Below are positions 16,902 to 26,519 of a stretch of DNA of 64,000 bases, piece after piece. Made by a program: the position numbers and the translations under genes. Below the pieces are notes generated by a model. It saw only the letters and a program-made list of their open reading frames with translations. It made no database searches and was not told the DNA's origin. The DNA comes from Flavobacterium sp. GT3R68. GTDB taxonomy: Bacteria > Bacteroidota > Bacteroidia > Flavobacteriales > Flavobacteriaceae. The stretch lies in assembly GCF_007109225.1 (NCBI RefSeq), contig NZ_VJZK01000002.1:124001-188000 (forward strand), given 5' to 3'. The stretch's first letter is position 1; every line of letters starts with the position of its first letter.

Positions 16902-17512
16902 TATTTTACCTGGATTCTAAATAGTTTATTTCCCTCTAAATACCCTTCTAAAACATCTTCCGATTTCACAGCCGCAACGCCTTCCGGTGTTCCGGTAAAA
17001 ATAATATCCCCGATTTTCAGTGTGAAAAATTGCGACACATGAGCAATCAGCTCGTCTATCTTCCACAACATATGACTGGAATTTCCTTTTTGGACTGTTT
17101 CCCCGTTTTTTGTTAATTCAAATGTAAGATTTTCTATCGAACTAAACGTGTTTTTTGGCATAAATTCTCCAATAACGGCCGAACCATCAAAAGCTTTGGC
17201 TTTTTCCCATGGCAACCCTTTGTCTTTCAGTTTTTGCTGTAAATCCCGGGCCGTAAAATCAATCCCGACGCCTATTTCATCATAGTATTTCCCGGCAAAT
17301 TTTGCATCGATATACTTCCCTACTTTATTGATTTTCACGATTATTTCGAGCTCATGGTGAATATCATCCGAAAATTCCGGAATCACAAACGGATGCTGCT
17401 TCAATAAAACGGCCGAATCCGGTTTCAGGAACACAACAGGCTCTTCCGGTCTTTCGTTTTGTAATTCCTCAATGTGTTTGGTGTAATTCCTACCGATGCA
17501 GATAATTTTCAT
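16901..17512 (-). CDS. fumarylacetoacetate hydrolase family protein (FAHD1-like)
   Basis: A 203-residue protein of the FAH fold, the short form typical of acylpyruvases/oxaloacetate decarboxylases: IICIGRNYTKHIEEL, PVVFLKPDSAVL, the metal-binding acidic motif HHELEIIV, GVGIDFTARDLQ, WEKAKAFDGSAVIGEF and GDIIFTGTPEGV. It likely acts on small 2-oxo or acylpyruvate metabolites in the cytoplasm with Mg2+ or Mn2+. The exact substrate cannot be read. It overlaps the Hpt gene by one base. Confidence 0.9.
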   Translation of the reverse strand: MKIICIGRNYTKHIEELQNERPEEPVVFLKPDSAVLLKQHPFVIPEFSDDIHHELEIIVKINKVGKYIDAKFAGKYYDEIGVGIDFTARDLQQKLKDKGLPWEKAKAFDGSAVIGEFMPKNTFSSIENLTFELTKNGETVQKGNSSHMLWKIDELIAHVSQFFTLKIGDIIFTGTPEGVAAVKSEDVLEGYLEGNKLFRIQVK

Positions 17513-17522
17513 AAGGCTTATT

Positions 17523-17599
17523 GGAGCTATTCCTGCTGTCCGCTATATCTTTTCCTGGCTAAAGGAGCCAGAAAAAGGATACCACTGCTATCAGGGCTA
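17523..17599 (-). repeat. dispersed intergenic repeat, copy B
   Basis: Minus-oriented copy. On the minus strand it begins TAGCCCTGATAGCAGTGG and ends GGACAGCAGGAATAGCTCC. The core stem CTTTTTCTGGCT / AGCCAGGAAAAG has one mismatch. It fills nearly the whole gap between the FAH gene and the exonuclease gene and is closest in sequence to copy A. Confidence 0.75.
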
Positions 17600-17607
17600 T
17601 TTTGATT

Positions 17608-18384
17608 CTAGCTTAATTTATTGTTCAGTTTTCTGAGTTTAATGGCGGTCAGGACTTTTTTGGTATACAGCGGGAAATCAGCATTCTGAATCCAGCTGAA
17701 ATAGCCGGGTTCGCTTTCCAAAATATGATCCACCTTAATGCCTTTGTGCTTCCCGAAAGCAAAAATTTCCTCTCCATCTTTGTCAAATGCAATCATTCCT
17801 GCAAAATCCGCAATCTTTTTTCTGGTCGAGAATTCCGATAGCGATTTCACGTCATTTTCCAATTCAGGGTAACGGTCGAGTTGCGCTTTCAGTATTTCGT
17901 ATGTTGCCATCGTATCTGCCTCCGCAGAGTGTGCATTTTCCAAGGTCTGTCCGCAATAAAATTTTAAGGCAGCACTCAATGTACGTTCTTCCTTTTTATG
18001 GAAAATAGTCTGAATATCAACCGAAACACGGTTCTTCATGTCAAAATCTACTCCGGCGCGCAATAATTCTTCGGCCAATAACGGAATATCAAAGCGATCC
18101 GAATTGAATCCAGCCAAATCCGAATCTTTAATCATATTATAGACCTGCGGCGCCAATTCGTTAAAGGTTGGCTCATTGGCTACTTTTTCATTTGTAATTC
18201 CGTGTACGGCTGTAGTTTGCGACGGAATGGGAATAGTTGGGTTAACCAGCCATGTTTTGCTTTCTTTATTTCCGTTTGGAAAAACCTTAAAAATTGATAT
18301 TTCTACAATTCGGTCTTTTCCGATGTCAATCCCTGTAGTTTCCAGGTCGAAAAAACAAATTGGCTTGTTCAGTTTGAGTTCCAT
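17608..18384 (-). CDS. DEDDh 3'-5' exonuclease (DnaQ/ExoX-like)
   Basis: A 258-residue protein with an N-terminal exonuclease domain: Exo I D13-L-E15 in FFDLETTG, Exo II GFNSDRFDIPLL (N94, D99) and Exo III H152 to D157 (AHSAEADTMAT), a complete DEDDh set. The C-terminal ~70 residues (FAFGKHKGIKVDHI..., GYFSWIQNADFP) resemble the extra domain of exonuclease X-like proteins, so it is more likely a repair exonuclease than the polymerase III epsilon subunit. Single gene between two intergenic elements. Confidence 0.9.
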   Translation of the reverse strand: MELKLNKPICFFDLETTGIDIGKDRIVEISIFKVFPNGNKESKTWLVNPTIPIPSQTTAVHGITNEKVANEPTFNELAPQVYNMIKDSDLAGFNSDRFDIPLLAEELLRAGVDFDMKNRVSVDIQTIFHKKEERTLSAALKFYCGQTLENAHSAEADTMATYEILKAQLDRYPELENDVKSLSEFSTRKKIADFAGMIAFDKDGEEIFAFGKHKGIKVDHILESEPGYFSWIQNADFPLYTKKVLTAIKLRKLNNKLS

Positions 18385-18453
18385 GGTTTCGTTTTAAAAA
18401 AGCAAATATACTTCAATATAAAACAATATGAAAAACAAACGGCAACACGTCTT

Positions 18454-20055
18454 TTACTCTTTAACGATTTTGACAACAGAAGCCTTACTCCCATCTGAAA
18501 TATTCAGGAAATAAATACCTTTTGACAATGTTGACGGCAGTTCCAGTTTTTGGAAATTACTACCTTCAGCAAATGTTTTGTCGTTTATCAAACGGATAAT
18601 TTTCCTTCCACTTGTATCATACAAATCTATTGATAACAGTTGAGAATGTTTTAGTGTGAAAGTCAAATTTACAGTCTGTTGAACGGGATTAGGATACACC
18701 GAAAACGACTCCGCCATATTAAATTCCGAATTATCCAGTTTTAAGGTGGAATTAAACCGCGAAACCGCAAAATCGACATGAATAGGATTTCCCGAGCCTC
18801 CGCCTATCAAAATCTTACCGTCATCTTGAACAGTGATTGCATTTGCCTGACTGTTTTGATTGATAAAATCAGTGGTGACTATACCGTCTTCTCCAAAAGT
18901 CAAATCCAACCCTCCGGTGGCTAAAAAACGTATCAATTGAATATCCGCACTGGAAATACCTCCAGTAGCATGATATTGAGCGAGCAAGATTTTCCCATCG
19001 GTTTGCATTTCCATGGCGGTTACTTCCCCGACGGACAGGGGTTTAATTATCACTCCACCCGTTCCAAAATCGGGATCCAATTCGCCTTTCGGCAAAAGAT
19101 GCATCATCAGGAAATTATTTGGCCCTCCGGTCGGTCTGGCATTACCTGCAACTATTATGGTACCATCCGCCAGACTTTCAACCAGCAAAGCAGTATCAAA
19201 CTCTTCATTGCCTTCTGCAATAAGTTTTCCATTGATTCCAAAAGTGTTATCCAGACTTCCGTTACTATTATATCTCACTACAGCAAAATCCTGTGCATAA
19301 TAACCCAGTATCGGATCATATACAGCACGGGAAGATCCTGCCAGAATAATTTTACCGTCAGCCTGTAAGGTCATCGCTTTAACAACATCATCTGCCTGTA
19401 GCGATGTAATGACAACACCATTATGCCCGAAGCCCGTATCTAAAACACCATTGTCCAGATATCGCAGCACCACAAAATCAGAGGTTGGATCACTGTAAAT
19501 CATGGTGTCTCCCCCCACAATTATTTTTCCGTCGGCTTGAATAATAACAGCTGCCATATTACTAACATCGCCAATTGTAATTGACAATACTTTTCCGTTT
19601 ACACCAAAACCGGTATCAATACTCCCATTACTATTGAATCGCATGATTTCGAATTGCTCATAAGGCAGTCCGTTGAAAAACGTATGCGAACTCCCCACCG
19701 CGACTATTTTACCATCGCTTTGAATAGCCATCGCAGTAAATTCGAGACGTAAGTCTGAAAAGTCAGATACTGCTTTTCCGCCAACCCCAAAAGCCCCATC
19801 GAGCGATCCGTCCTGATTGTATCGCGCCAAGGCAAATTGATTATAAATAGTGGAAGTTGCAAAAACACTTCCGCCTGCTATTATTTTACCATCAGGCTGG
19901 ACTGCCAAATCGTGTACACTGGAAAGATTGGATCCGAAAAGCGTAACAACTTTCCCATCTACATCAAAAGTGGTATCAAGAGTACCATCCTGGGCAAATG
20001 AAATCATTGTTGTGGTTAAAATCGATACTAAAAATAAACGTTTAATTCTTTTCAT
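18454..20055 (-). CDS. delta-60 repeat beta-propeller protein with T9SS type A signal (paralog 1)
   Basis: A 533-residue protein with a signal peptide ending ISFAQ. It has seven delta-60 (DUF5122) repeats of about 55-60 residues, each pairing a (Q)xDGKI(I/V)xGG strand with a GxLDxxFGxxGxV turn, starting GTLDTTFDVDGKVV. A ~75-residue type A sorting domain closes it (FSVYPNPVQQTVNLTF, SIDLYDTSGRKI, LSKGIYFLNIS, VVKIVKE). Seven repeats fit a seven-bladed propeller. It is predicted to be exported and anchored at the surface; its ligand is unknown. First of four adjacent paralogs on the minus strand in coordinate order, last in transcription order. Confidence 0.88.
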   Translation of the reverse strand: MKRIKRLFLVSILTTTMISFAQDGTLDTTFDVDGKVVTLFGSNLSSVHDLAVQPDGKIIAGGSVFATSTIYNQFALARYNQDGSLDGAFGVGGKAVSDFSDLRLEFTAMAIQSDGKIVAVGSSHTFFNGLPYEQFEIMRFNSNGSIDTGFGVNGKVLSITIGDVSNMAAVIIQADGKIIVGGDTMIYSDPTSDFVVLRYLDNGVLDTGFGHNGVVITSLQADDVVKAMTLQADGKIILAGSSRAVYDPILGYYAQDFAVVRYNSNGSLDNTFGINGKLIAEGNEEFDTALLVESLADGTIIVAGNARPTGGPNNFLMMHLLPKGELDPDFGTGGVIIKPLSVGEVTAMEMQTDGKILLAQYHATGGISSADIQLIRFLATGGLDLTFGEDGIVTTDFINQNSQANAITVQDDGKILIGGGSGNPIHVDFAVSRFNSTLKLDNSEFNMAESFSVYPNPVQQTVNLTFTLKHSQLLSIDLYDTSGRKIIRLINDKTFAEGSNFQKLELPSTLSKGIYFLNISDGSKASVVKIVKE

Positions 20056-20128
20056 AATTTCTGCAATTTTATCATCATTATTAATGGATAGCTGTGCAAG
20101 TGATTAAAATAGATAGAAATTGGAGCTG

Positions 20129-21709
20129 TTATTTTACGATTTTTACGACGGCCGTATATTCCGCGTCTGAGACGCTTAAAAAATAAATCCCTTTGGACAG
20201 GGTTCCGGGCAAATCTAATTGTTGGGAATTATGCCCAGATTGAAAATTTTTATTCTTTAGCAAATTCGAAATTTTTCTACCGTTGACATCGTATAAATCG
20301 ATTGACAAATCCTCCGATTGATTAAGATTAAAATCCAAATTGACGATTTGACTGACAGGATTGGGATACACGGAAAATGTATTTTTATGTCCTTCAAATT
20401 CATTGTCGGTTAATGTTTGACCTAAACCATATCTTAACAATAATGTGTGAGGATGACAGGAAAGATGTGCTTCACAGAATGTAGATCCAATGACAAGTTT
20501 CCCATCAGACTGCAGGCAAGTTGAATTTGACATATTTCCACCACCTAAATTATCATTTGGAATAAGCAGAAGACTATTCTCTCCAAAAGTAACATCCGGA
20601 ACACCAGTCACTAAATACCGGACGATTCCGATTTGATCAAGACTATACCCATATTCATCAATATAGGGATGTCTGCCGATGGCGACAATTTTTCCGTCAG
20701 ATTGTATCACTATTGAATCCGGGGCATTATCAGTCAATGCAGAATCAGGTGAAACAGTTAATACAATCATACCATTTTCTCCAAAGTTCGCATCCAAATC
20801 CCCATTAGGCAAAAGCCTGAATATTCTATAGTGGTCATCGGAAATGGTGTACGGTGAATCGATAAAATGATAGGAACGGCCAATAAATAAAATTTTATTA
20901 TCTGGTTGAATTTTTACAAAACGCAAATTATCCACATCAATATCTATGGTTAGAGTGCCATTATTACCAAACGTAGCATCTAGTGTACCGTCATTTAAAT
21001 ATCTTGTAAAAACAAAATTCCCATCACTACTTGAAATTAGTATTTTCCCATCTTTTGTCAGTGCTACTTGTCCTATCGCAGTAATTGGTACAGCACCATT
21101 GATGCCAAAACTACTGTCCGGATTTCCATTAGAATTATAGCGAATGAGGCTGTGGGTCACGCCCAAAGCAGTACTTCCATAACTTTCGGCAGCCAATATT
21201 TTTCCATCAGGCAGCAGTGCCAGCGAGTTTATGCCATTTGTATTTTTAATAATTACACCGTTAACACCAAAAGTACTGTCTAAAATGCCGTTTTTATCGT
21301 ATTGGACTAAAAAAGACCTGCTTGCAAAAATGCCTTCAAAATAGTCATATTCGCGGGTTGCGACAATTATTTTACCTTCAGATTCCTGTAACATTCCATT
21401 TACATAATACCCTCCAAAGTCATTAATCACTTTTCCATCTGCACCAAATTCGTTGTCCAACGAACCATCTTTATTGTATCGCAACAAAGCAAATTTGTTA
21501 TACCCACTTTGGTTAAAGATTCCACCCGCCGTTATTATTTTACCGTTGGACAAAACCGCTATATCTTTTATATCCGATAAATATCCTCCAAAATCAGTCA
21601 TTACAACTCCGCTATTCCCAAATGTTGTGTCCAGCGTTCCATCTTGCGCAGAAGAGTCCGTTGCGACCATTAAGATGAATGTCCAAAATAAATGTTTAAT
21701 TCTCCCCAT
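20129..21709 (-). CDS. delta-60 repeat T9SS protein (paralog 2)
   Basis: 526 residues: a signal peptide (MGRIKHLFWTFILMVATDSSAQ), seven delta-60 repeats (GTLDTTFGNSGVVM, GSLDNEFGADGKVI, GILDSTFGVNGVII, GNPDSSFGINGAVP, GTLDATFGNNGTLT, GDLDANFGENGMIV, GVPDVTFGENSLLL) and a type A sorting domain (FSVYPNPVSQIVNLDF, ISNLLKNKNF, LSKGIYFLSVS). The repeat number and arrangement equal those of its neighbours, but spacer loops differ, so the copies have diverged after duplication. It lies 73 bases upstream of paralog 1. Confidence 0.88.
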   Translation of the reverse strand: MGRIKHLFWTFILMVATDSSAQDGTLDTTFGNSGVVMTDFGGYLSDIKDIAVLSNGKIITAGGIFNQSGYNKFALLRYNKDGSLDNEFGADGKVINDFGGYYVNGMLQESEGKIIVATREYDYFEGIFASRSFLVQYDKNGILDSTFGVNGVIIKNTNGINSLALLPDGKILAAESYGSTALGVTHSLIRYNSNGNPDSSFGINGAVPITAIGQVALTKDGKILISSSDGNFVFTRYLNDGTLDATFGNNGTLTIDIDVDNLRFVKIQPDNKILFIGRSYHFIDSPYTISDDHYRIFRLLPNGDLDANFGENGMIVLTVSPDSALTDNAPDSIVIQSDGKIVAIGRHPYIDEYGYSLDQIGIVRYLVTGVPDVTFGENSLLLIPNDNLGGGNMSNSTCLQSDGKLVIGSTFCEAHLSCHPHTLLLRYGLGQTLTDNEFEGHKNTFSVYPNPVSQIVNLDFNLNQSEDLSIDLYDVNGRKISNLLKNKNFQSGHNSQQLDLPGTLSKGIYFLSVSDAEYTAVVKIVK

Positions 21710-21813
21710 AATATCTCCATTTTTGATTTATAACAAAAGCCTGTCCGTTCCGAAAAACAAATGCTTCGGGTGAACAGAAAAACTAACAAATTGATTAAAC
21801 AGAAATCTGGGGA

Positions 21814-23331
21814 TTATTTAACAATTTTAATATTTGTGGTATTTATGCCATTTGAAATTTGCAGGAAGTAAATACCGTTCGCTAAAGTTCCGGGCAGTTC
21901 CATTTTTTGGGAATGTTTACCTGATTCAAAAGCGGTTTCTTTTAACAGATTTGCGACCTTTCTTCCGTTGCTATCGTATAAATCAATGGACAGTTCGTCG
22001 GATTGATTAAGATTAAAATCTAAATTAACAACTTGATTTACCGGATTGGGATAGGCTACAAAGTGCTTTTTTTGCATGTCAAATTCAGAATTTGACAACA
22101 ATCCTGAATTATAGCGCAGTATCACAGAATGTGGATGTGACGAAAGGAATGCCTCGCTCACGCTCCCCCCTACTATTATTTTACCATCAGTCTGCATCGA
22201 CACTGCGTTGGCACCACTTCGTGAACTTGCTCCCAAGGACGTAGTGACAATTCCGCCTGTTCCAAAAGTGGAATCTAAATCACCACTACTTTCATAACGT
22301 GCTAATGCAATATCACTGGAACCTAGCGAATTTTCATAAGTTCCGACAGTTACTATTTTTTCATCGGGTTGTATTTGGATCTCATTTCCTAAGGGCAACG
22401 TAACTATTCCGTTTGTCCCAAAACCAGTGTCAATATTCCCATCTGACATCAGACGGAATAATTTGGAATAACCTAAGAAAACAATTTTTTCATCTTTTTG
22501 AATTTTTACAGATCGTGCTACATCGCTATCCTCCATATCAAACATTACGATACCATTACTGCCAAAACCGACGTCTAAAATTCCGCTTTCAAAATACCTT
22601 GCGATCACATAATCAGTTGTAAATCCGCTGCCGGAAGATGTGGCCCCGGAGAGAATTATTTTCCCGTCCGTTTGCAGTGCTGCTGAATATCCAAAATCCC
22701 GATCCCCAATAGATGTGGTTACTATTCCGCCGATACCAAAACCAGCATCCAACATTCCTTCTTTTGTATATCGAATTAACTGTATATCCCTGTCGGACCC
22801 ATCAAATGAAATTCCGGCACAGACAATTTTTCCATCGGGCTGTAACACTAACGAACTAATATTATTGGAGTTTGTAATTACTTTCCCTGCAACTCCAAAA
22901 GTGGGATCTATAGTACCATTTGAATTATACCGCACTAGAAGAGATTGAAAATTTGGGTACACACCAGACACATTGCCTCCTGCTATAATTTTACCGTCTG
23001 TTTGTAATACCATACAATTCAAAAGTGAATTCTCCAAAAAGGCACTTATGATGATCCCGTCAGTACCGAATGTGCTGTCAAGTGTTCCATTGGCATTGTA
23101 TCTAGCCAAGCCAAATTGGTTGTATCCACCATGATCAAATACGCTCCCTGCGGCTATAATTTTCCCGTCTGGTTGTATTGCTAAAGAGTGTACTTCTGAT
23201 TCGTATTGCCCAAAAAAGGTGATCACTTTCCCCTCATCCCCAAAAGTATTATCAAGTGTCCCATATTGGGCGCATATTACATTTGAGTAAAGTAGAGGTA
23301 CTATAAACAGAAATATTTTAATTTTTTTCAT
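21814..23331 (-). CDS. delta-60 repeat T9SS protein (paralog 3)
   Basis: 505 residues from the preferred ATG at 23331, which starts MKKIKIFLFIVPLLYSNVIC with the mature part at AQYGTLDNTFG. An ATG eight codons upstream would put MCESTAAI in front of the signal peptide, which is unlikely. It has seven delta-60 repeats, then a type A sorting domain (FVAYPNPVNQVVNLDF, SIDLYDSNGRKVANLL, LANGIYFLQIS). The C-terminal domain is close to that of paralog 2, sharing VNLDFNLNQS. Confidence 0.87.
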   Translation of the reverse strand: MKKIKIFLFIVPLLYSNVICAQYGTLDNTFGDEGKVITFFGQYESEVHSLAIQPDGKIIAAGSVFDHGGYNQFGLARYNANGTLDSTFGTDGIIISAFLENSLLNCMVLQTDGKIIAGGNVSGVYPNFQSLLVRYNSNGTIDPTFGVAGKVITNSNNISSLVLQPDGKIVCAGISFDGSDRDIQLIRYTKEGMLDAGFGIGGIVTTSIGDRDFGYSAALQTDGKIILSGATSSGSGFTTDYVIARYFESGILDVGFGSNGIVMFDMEDSDVARSVKIQKDEKIVFLGYSKLFRLMSDGNIDTGFGTNGIVTLPLGNEIQIQPDEKIVTVGTYENSLGSSDIALARYESSGDLDSTFGTGGIVTTSLGASSRSGANAVSMQTDGKIIVGGSVSEAFLSSHPHSVILRYNSGLLSNSEFDMQKKHFVAYPNPVNQVVNLDFNLNQSDELSIDLYDSNGRKVANLLKETAFESGKHSQKMELPGTLANGIYFLQISNGINTTNIKIVK

Positions 23332-23441
23332 GATGGCTGCTGTTGATTCGCACATTCACTTCGTCCAAACAATTGCTATTCATTTGCATACTTTTAAATA
23401 TATGTACGCTCCACTCTAAAAATGGAGGGTTTTATATAATT

Positions 23442-24995
23442 TTATTTAACAATTTTCAGGTTTGAGGTACTTTTACCATTTGAGATATTTAAAAAGTATA
23501 TCCCTTTAGTTAAATTTTCGGGTAACTCAATTGTATAGGAATTGGTCCCTGCCGGAAAATCTTTGCGTTGAAGGACATTTTGAATTTTTCTTCCATTGAA
23601 ATCATATAAATCCACCGTTAATCCTTGGGAATATTTCAGATCGAATGCTAGATTGACAGTTTTATCAACAGGATTTGGAGATATGGAAAAGATATTTTTC
23701 TCATCAGCCTGCCCTTCCACTTTTACTCCTGAAATATACCGAAGTAATGCAAAATCCACTTTGGAACTACCACCCGCATAACCTCCGGCCATAATTCTAC
23801 CGTCAGCCTGCATGGCCATTGAGGCAGTCCCGCTTCTAAGATCAAAATCAGTAACAACGACACCATACTTCCCAAAGGTCCAATCTAATATTCCATCGGA
23901 ACCGAATCGTTTCAAAATAATCTCTTCATCTTTTGTTGCATAGCGAACCAGACCGCAAGTCAAAATCATTCCGTCTGATTGTACCACTAACGATTTTAAT
24001 TGTTCACTATTTGCTGCCTCCGTAATTGCTAGACCGGAATCCCCAAAATCGGAGTCAAGATCTCCGTTTGGCAATAGACGCGCCAGCATGAAAGAATAAC
24101 TCAAAGGCGGTTCCGATGTACCACCAACTACGATTTTCCCATCAAGAGGCTGAATTTTCACAGTTTCGGCAGCATTATCATATTTGGCATCCACAACTAC
24201 TACTCCTTTATTTCCAAAATCAGTATCAAATGAGCCATCAGACAGATAACGCAAAATAATAATATCTCTATCGTTAATTCCAAGGATATCAGCAGATACG
24301 ACTATTTTATTATCATTTTGTACAGCAACGGATATTTGGGCGCCTAAACTTCTTATTTTGGTTTGTACCACCCCATTGACGCCGAAGCTATCGTCCAAAG
24401 TTCCGTCCTGATTAAATCTCATTACCATCAATACATAATTGTTGGGTTTGAAAAAATGGTGAACGGAATAACCAACCAAAATAATTTTCCCATCCTCATG
24501 GACGGTCATAGAGGTAGAAAAAATTGAATTTAGAAGCACTTTACCCGCGGTGCCAAATGATAAATCTACAGTACCTTCAGAATTGTATCTTCTGAGTAAT
24601 GAAAATGATGTTTTACTTTTACTGGGAAATTCAATTCCTGCCACTAAAATTTTATCATCAAGTTGTAAACTCATGGAATGTAAATGCATTTGCGTACCGG
24701 AATTTTCAATTATTCTTCCTTTTAAACCAAATTCCTCGTCGAGCGATCCATCGCTATTGTAACGGGATAATGCGAATTGAGAAAATGGACGGTTAGTGTC
24801 AAAGATATCTCCTGCAGCAATAATTTTGCCATCAGGCTGAATAACTATAGATCGTACCGATGAATGAAATTCACCAAAAGTTGTTAAAACTTTTCCATCG
24901 TCACTAAAATCTGAATCCAGCGTTCCAAATTGAGAAAAAGACGCTGGCGCTAACAGTAAAAGGACGGATAAAAATAAAAGTCTAAATTGTTTCAT
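23442..24995 (-). CDS. delta-60 repeat T9SS protein (paralog 4)
   Basis: 517 residues: a signal peptide (MKQFRLLFLSVLLLLAPASFSQ), seven delta-60 repeats beginning GTLDSDFSDDGKVL, and a type A sorting domain (FSISPNPVDKTVNLAF, TVDLYDFNGRKIQNVL, LTKGIYFLNIS, NLKIVK). It is the most 5' gene of the four-paralog block in the direction of transcription and the most diverged in its loops. The four genes are spaced 73-110 bases apart without clear terminators, so a common transcript or separate promoters are both possible. Confidence 0.87.
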   Translation of the reverse strand: MKQFRLLFLSVLLLLAPASFSQFGTLDSDFSDDGKVLTTFGEFHSSVRSIVIQPDGKIIAAGDIFDTNRPFSQFALSRYNSDGSLDEEFGLKGRIIENSGTQMHLHSMSLQLDDKILVAGIEFPSKSKTSFSLLRRYNSEGTVDLSFGTAGKVLLNSIFSTSMTVHEDGKIILVGYSVHHFFKPNNYVLMVMRFNQDGTLDDSFGVNGVVQTKIRSLGAQISVAVQNDNKIVVSADILGINDRDIIILRYLSDGSFDTDFGNKGVVVVDAKYDNAAETVKIQPLDGKIVVGGTSEPPLSYSFMLARLLPNGDLDSDFGDSGLAITEAANSEQLKSLVVQSDGMILTCGLVRYATKDEEIILKRFGSDGILDWTFGKYGVVVTDFDLRSGTASMAMQADGRIMAGGYAGGSSKVDFALLRYISGVKVEGQADEKNIFSISPNPVDKTVNLAFDLKYSQGLTVDLYDFNGRKIQNVLQRKDFPAGTNSYTIELPENLTKGIYFLNISNGKSTSNLKIVK

Positions 24996-25071
24996 AATTT
25001 CATCTATTTGATTATTAATTGATTACTACTAATTTACAACTTTTTAAAATAGTATTTAATAAATTGACACC

Positions 25072-25101
25072 AAAAAAAAATGACCTCAAATGAGGTCATT
25101 T
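25072..25101 (-). terminator. terminator of the E2 acyltransferase gene
   Basis: Stem AAATGACCTCA / TGAGGTCATTT, followed on the minus strand by a run of nine T, 23 bases after the E2 stop codon. Confidence 0.8.
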
Positions 25102-25124
25102 TATATCAATTTATTTATTATATT

Positions 25125-26435
25125 TTAGAAATCACGATTGCTGTCGAAAGCTTCCAGGTAATCTGCTACGCGTTTTACGAACGAACCTCCAAGAGCTCCA
25201 TCTACAACACGGTGATCATAACTGTGTGACAAAAACATTTTTTGGCGGATACCGATAAAATCACCCTCCGGAGTTTCAATAACTGCAGGTACTTTTCGGA
25301 TGGCTCCAAGAGCTAAAATCCCCACTTGTGGCTGGTTGATGATTGGTGTTCCAAAAACACTTCCAAAGGTACCCACATTAGTAACAGTATATGTACCTCC
25401 CTGAGTATCGTCAGGTTTCAGTTTTCCTAATTTAGCACGGTTTCCTAAATCGTTTACCGCTTTTGCCATTCCCACCAGGTTCAATTGGTCTGCATTTTTA
25501 ATTACGGGAACAATCAAATTTCCATTTGGCAACGCTGCTGCCATTCCCAAATTGATATTCTTTCTTTTGATGATATAATCGCCATCTACAGAAATATTCA
25601 TGCCAGGGAAGTCTTTTAATGCTTTGGCAACCGCTTCCATAAAGATTGGTGTGTAAGTCAATTTCTCCCCTTCTCTTTTCTCGAATGCATTCTTAACTTT
25701 ATCTCTCCATTTCACGATGTTCGTCACATCCACTTCGATGAACGATTGGACGTGTGCTGAAGTTTGAACAGAGGCCACCATATATCCGGAAATCAGCTTA
25801 CGCATTCTGTCCATTTCTACGATTTCATCACCACCATTTACCGAAACAGGAGCTGCTTTTTGCGCAACCATTGCCACTTTTGGTGCTTCAGCTGCAGGAG
25901 CAGGAGTAGCTGGCTGGGATGATCTGTTTTTAACGTATTCTAATATATCATTTTTAGTAACTCTTCCGTCTTTACCAGCGCCTTGAATGGCTTCCAGTTC
26001 AGCAATAGTAACCCCTTCTTCTTTGGCAATATTTTTCACTAAAGGTGAAAAGAATTTTTCTGAATCAGAAAAATTTACAGGAGCAGCTACTGCATCTTTA
26101 GCAGTTTGCTTCGCCTGTTCGCCGCTCAAGTCAACTGTTTTAGATACTTCAGTTACCGCCTGAGCCGTTTCTTTCGCAACCTCAACAACACCGCCTTCAG
26201 TCTCAATGATTGCAATTGTCTGCCCTACTAGAACCACGTCGTCTACATTGAAAAGAATTTCAGTCAATACGCCGCTTACTTCCGAAGGAACTTCACTGTC
26301 AACCTTATCAGTTGCAATTTCCAATACGGCTTCGTCCGCGTCGATTTTTTCACCTACTTTTTTTAACCAGTTGGTAATGGTTGCTTCCGCAACGCTTTCG
26401 CCCATTTTGGGTAATCTCAATTCAAACTTTGCCAT
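25125..26435 (-). CDS. 2-oxo acid dehydrogenase E2 (dihydrolipoamide acyltransferase, branched-chain type)
   Basis: A 436-residue core enzyme of a 2-oxo acid dehydrogenase complex. It has a lipoyl domain (lipoyl-lysine K44 in ATDKVDSE), an Ala/Pro/Lys-rich linker, a peripheral-subunit-binding domain (FFSPLVKNIAKEEGVTIAEL...GRVTKNDIL) and a C-terminal acyltransferase domain with the catalytic H408-x-x-x-D412-G (DHRVVDG). The start LRLPKMGESVAEATITNWLK and the VDSEVPSE lipoyl loop look like branched-chain or general E2 rather than pyruvate or 2-oxoglutarate E2; this is a judgement from memory of the families. No E1 or E3 gene is adjacent. Confidence 0.88.
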   Translation of the reverse strand: MAKFELRLPKMGESVAEATITNWLKKVGEKIDADEAVLEIATDKVDSEVPSEVSGVLTEILFNVDDVVLVGQTIAIIETEGGVVEVAKETAQAVTEVSKTVDLSGEQAKQTAKDAVAAPVNFSDSEKFFSPLVKNIAKEEGVTIAELEAIQGAGKDGRVTKNDILEYVKNRSSQPATPAPAAEAPKVAMVAQKAAPVSVNGGDEIVEMDRMRKLISGYMVASVQTSAHVQSFIEVDVTNIVKWRDKVKNAFEKREGEKLTYTPIFMEAVAKALKDFPGMNISVDGDYIIKRKNINLGMAAALPNGNLIVPVIKNADQLNLVGMAKAVNDLGNRAKLGKLKPDDTQGGTYTVTNVGTFGSVFGTPIINQPQVGILALGAIRKVPAVIETPEGDFIGIRQKMFLSHSYDHRVVDGALGGSFVKRVADYLEAFDSNRDF

Positions 26436-26472
26436 ATCTTTAAACTAAAGTTGTTTTTTCGTATTTGGTTTG

Positions 26473-26480
26473 CAAAATTA
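26473..26480 (-). promoter_or_regulatory. -7 box of the E2 gene
   Basis: TAATTTTG on the minus strand, an exact TAnnTTTG match 37 bases before the ATG. The nearest TTG (26506-26508) is 25 bases away, slightly beyond the normal spacing. Confidence 0.5.
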
Positions 26481-26519
26481 CTAATTATTTTAAATTATTA
26501 TTCCACAAAATGTAAATTT

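Noticed and set aside
18454..24995. Regular DNA-level repeats that might suggest a CRISPR or a tandem array
   Set aside because: Periodicity follows the delta-60 protein repeats (about 55-60 codons); there are no short identical repeats with unique spacers.
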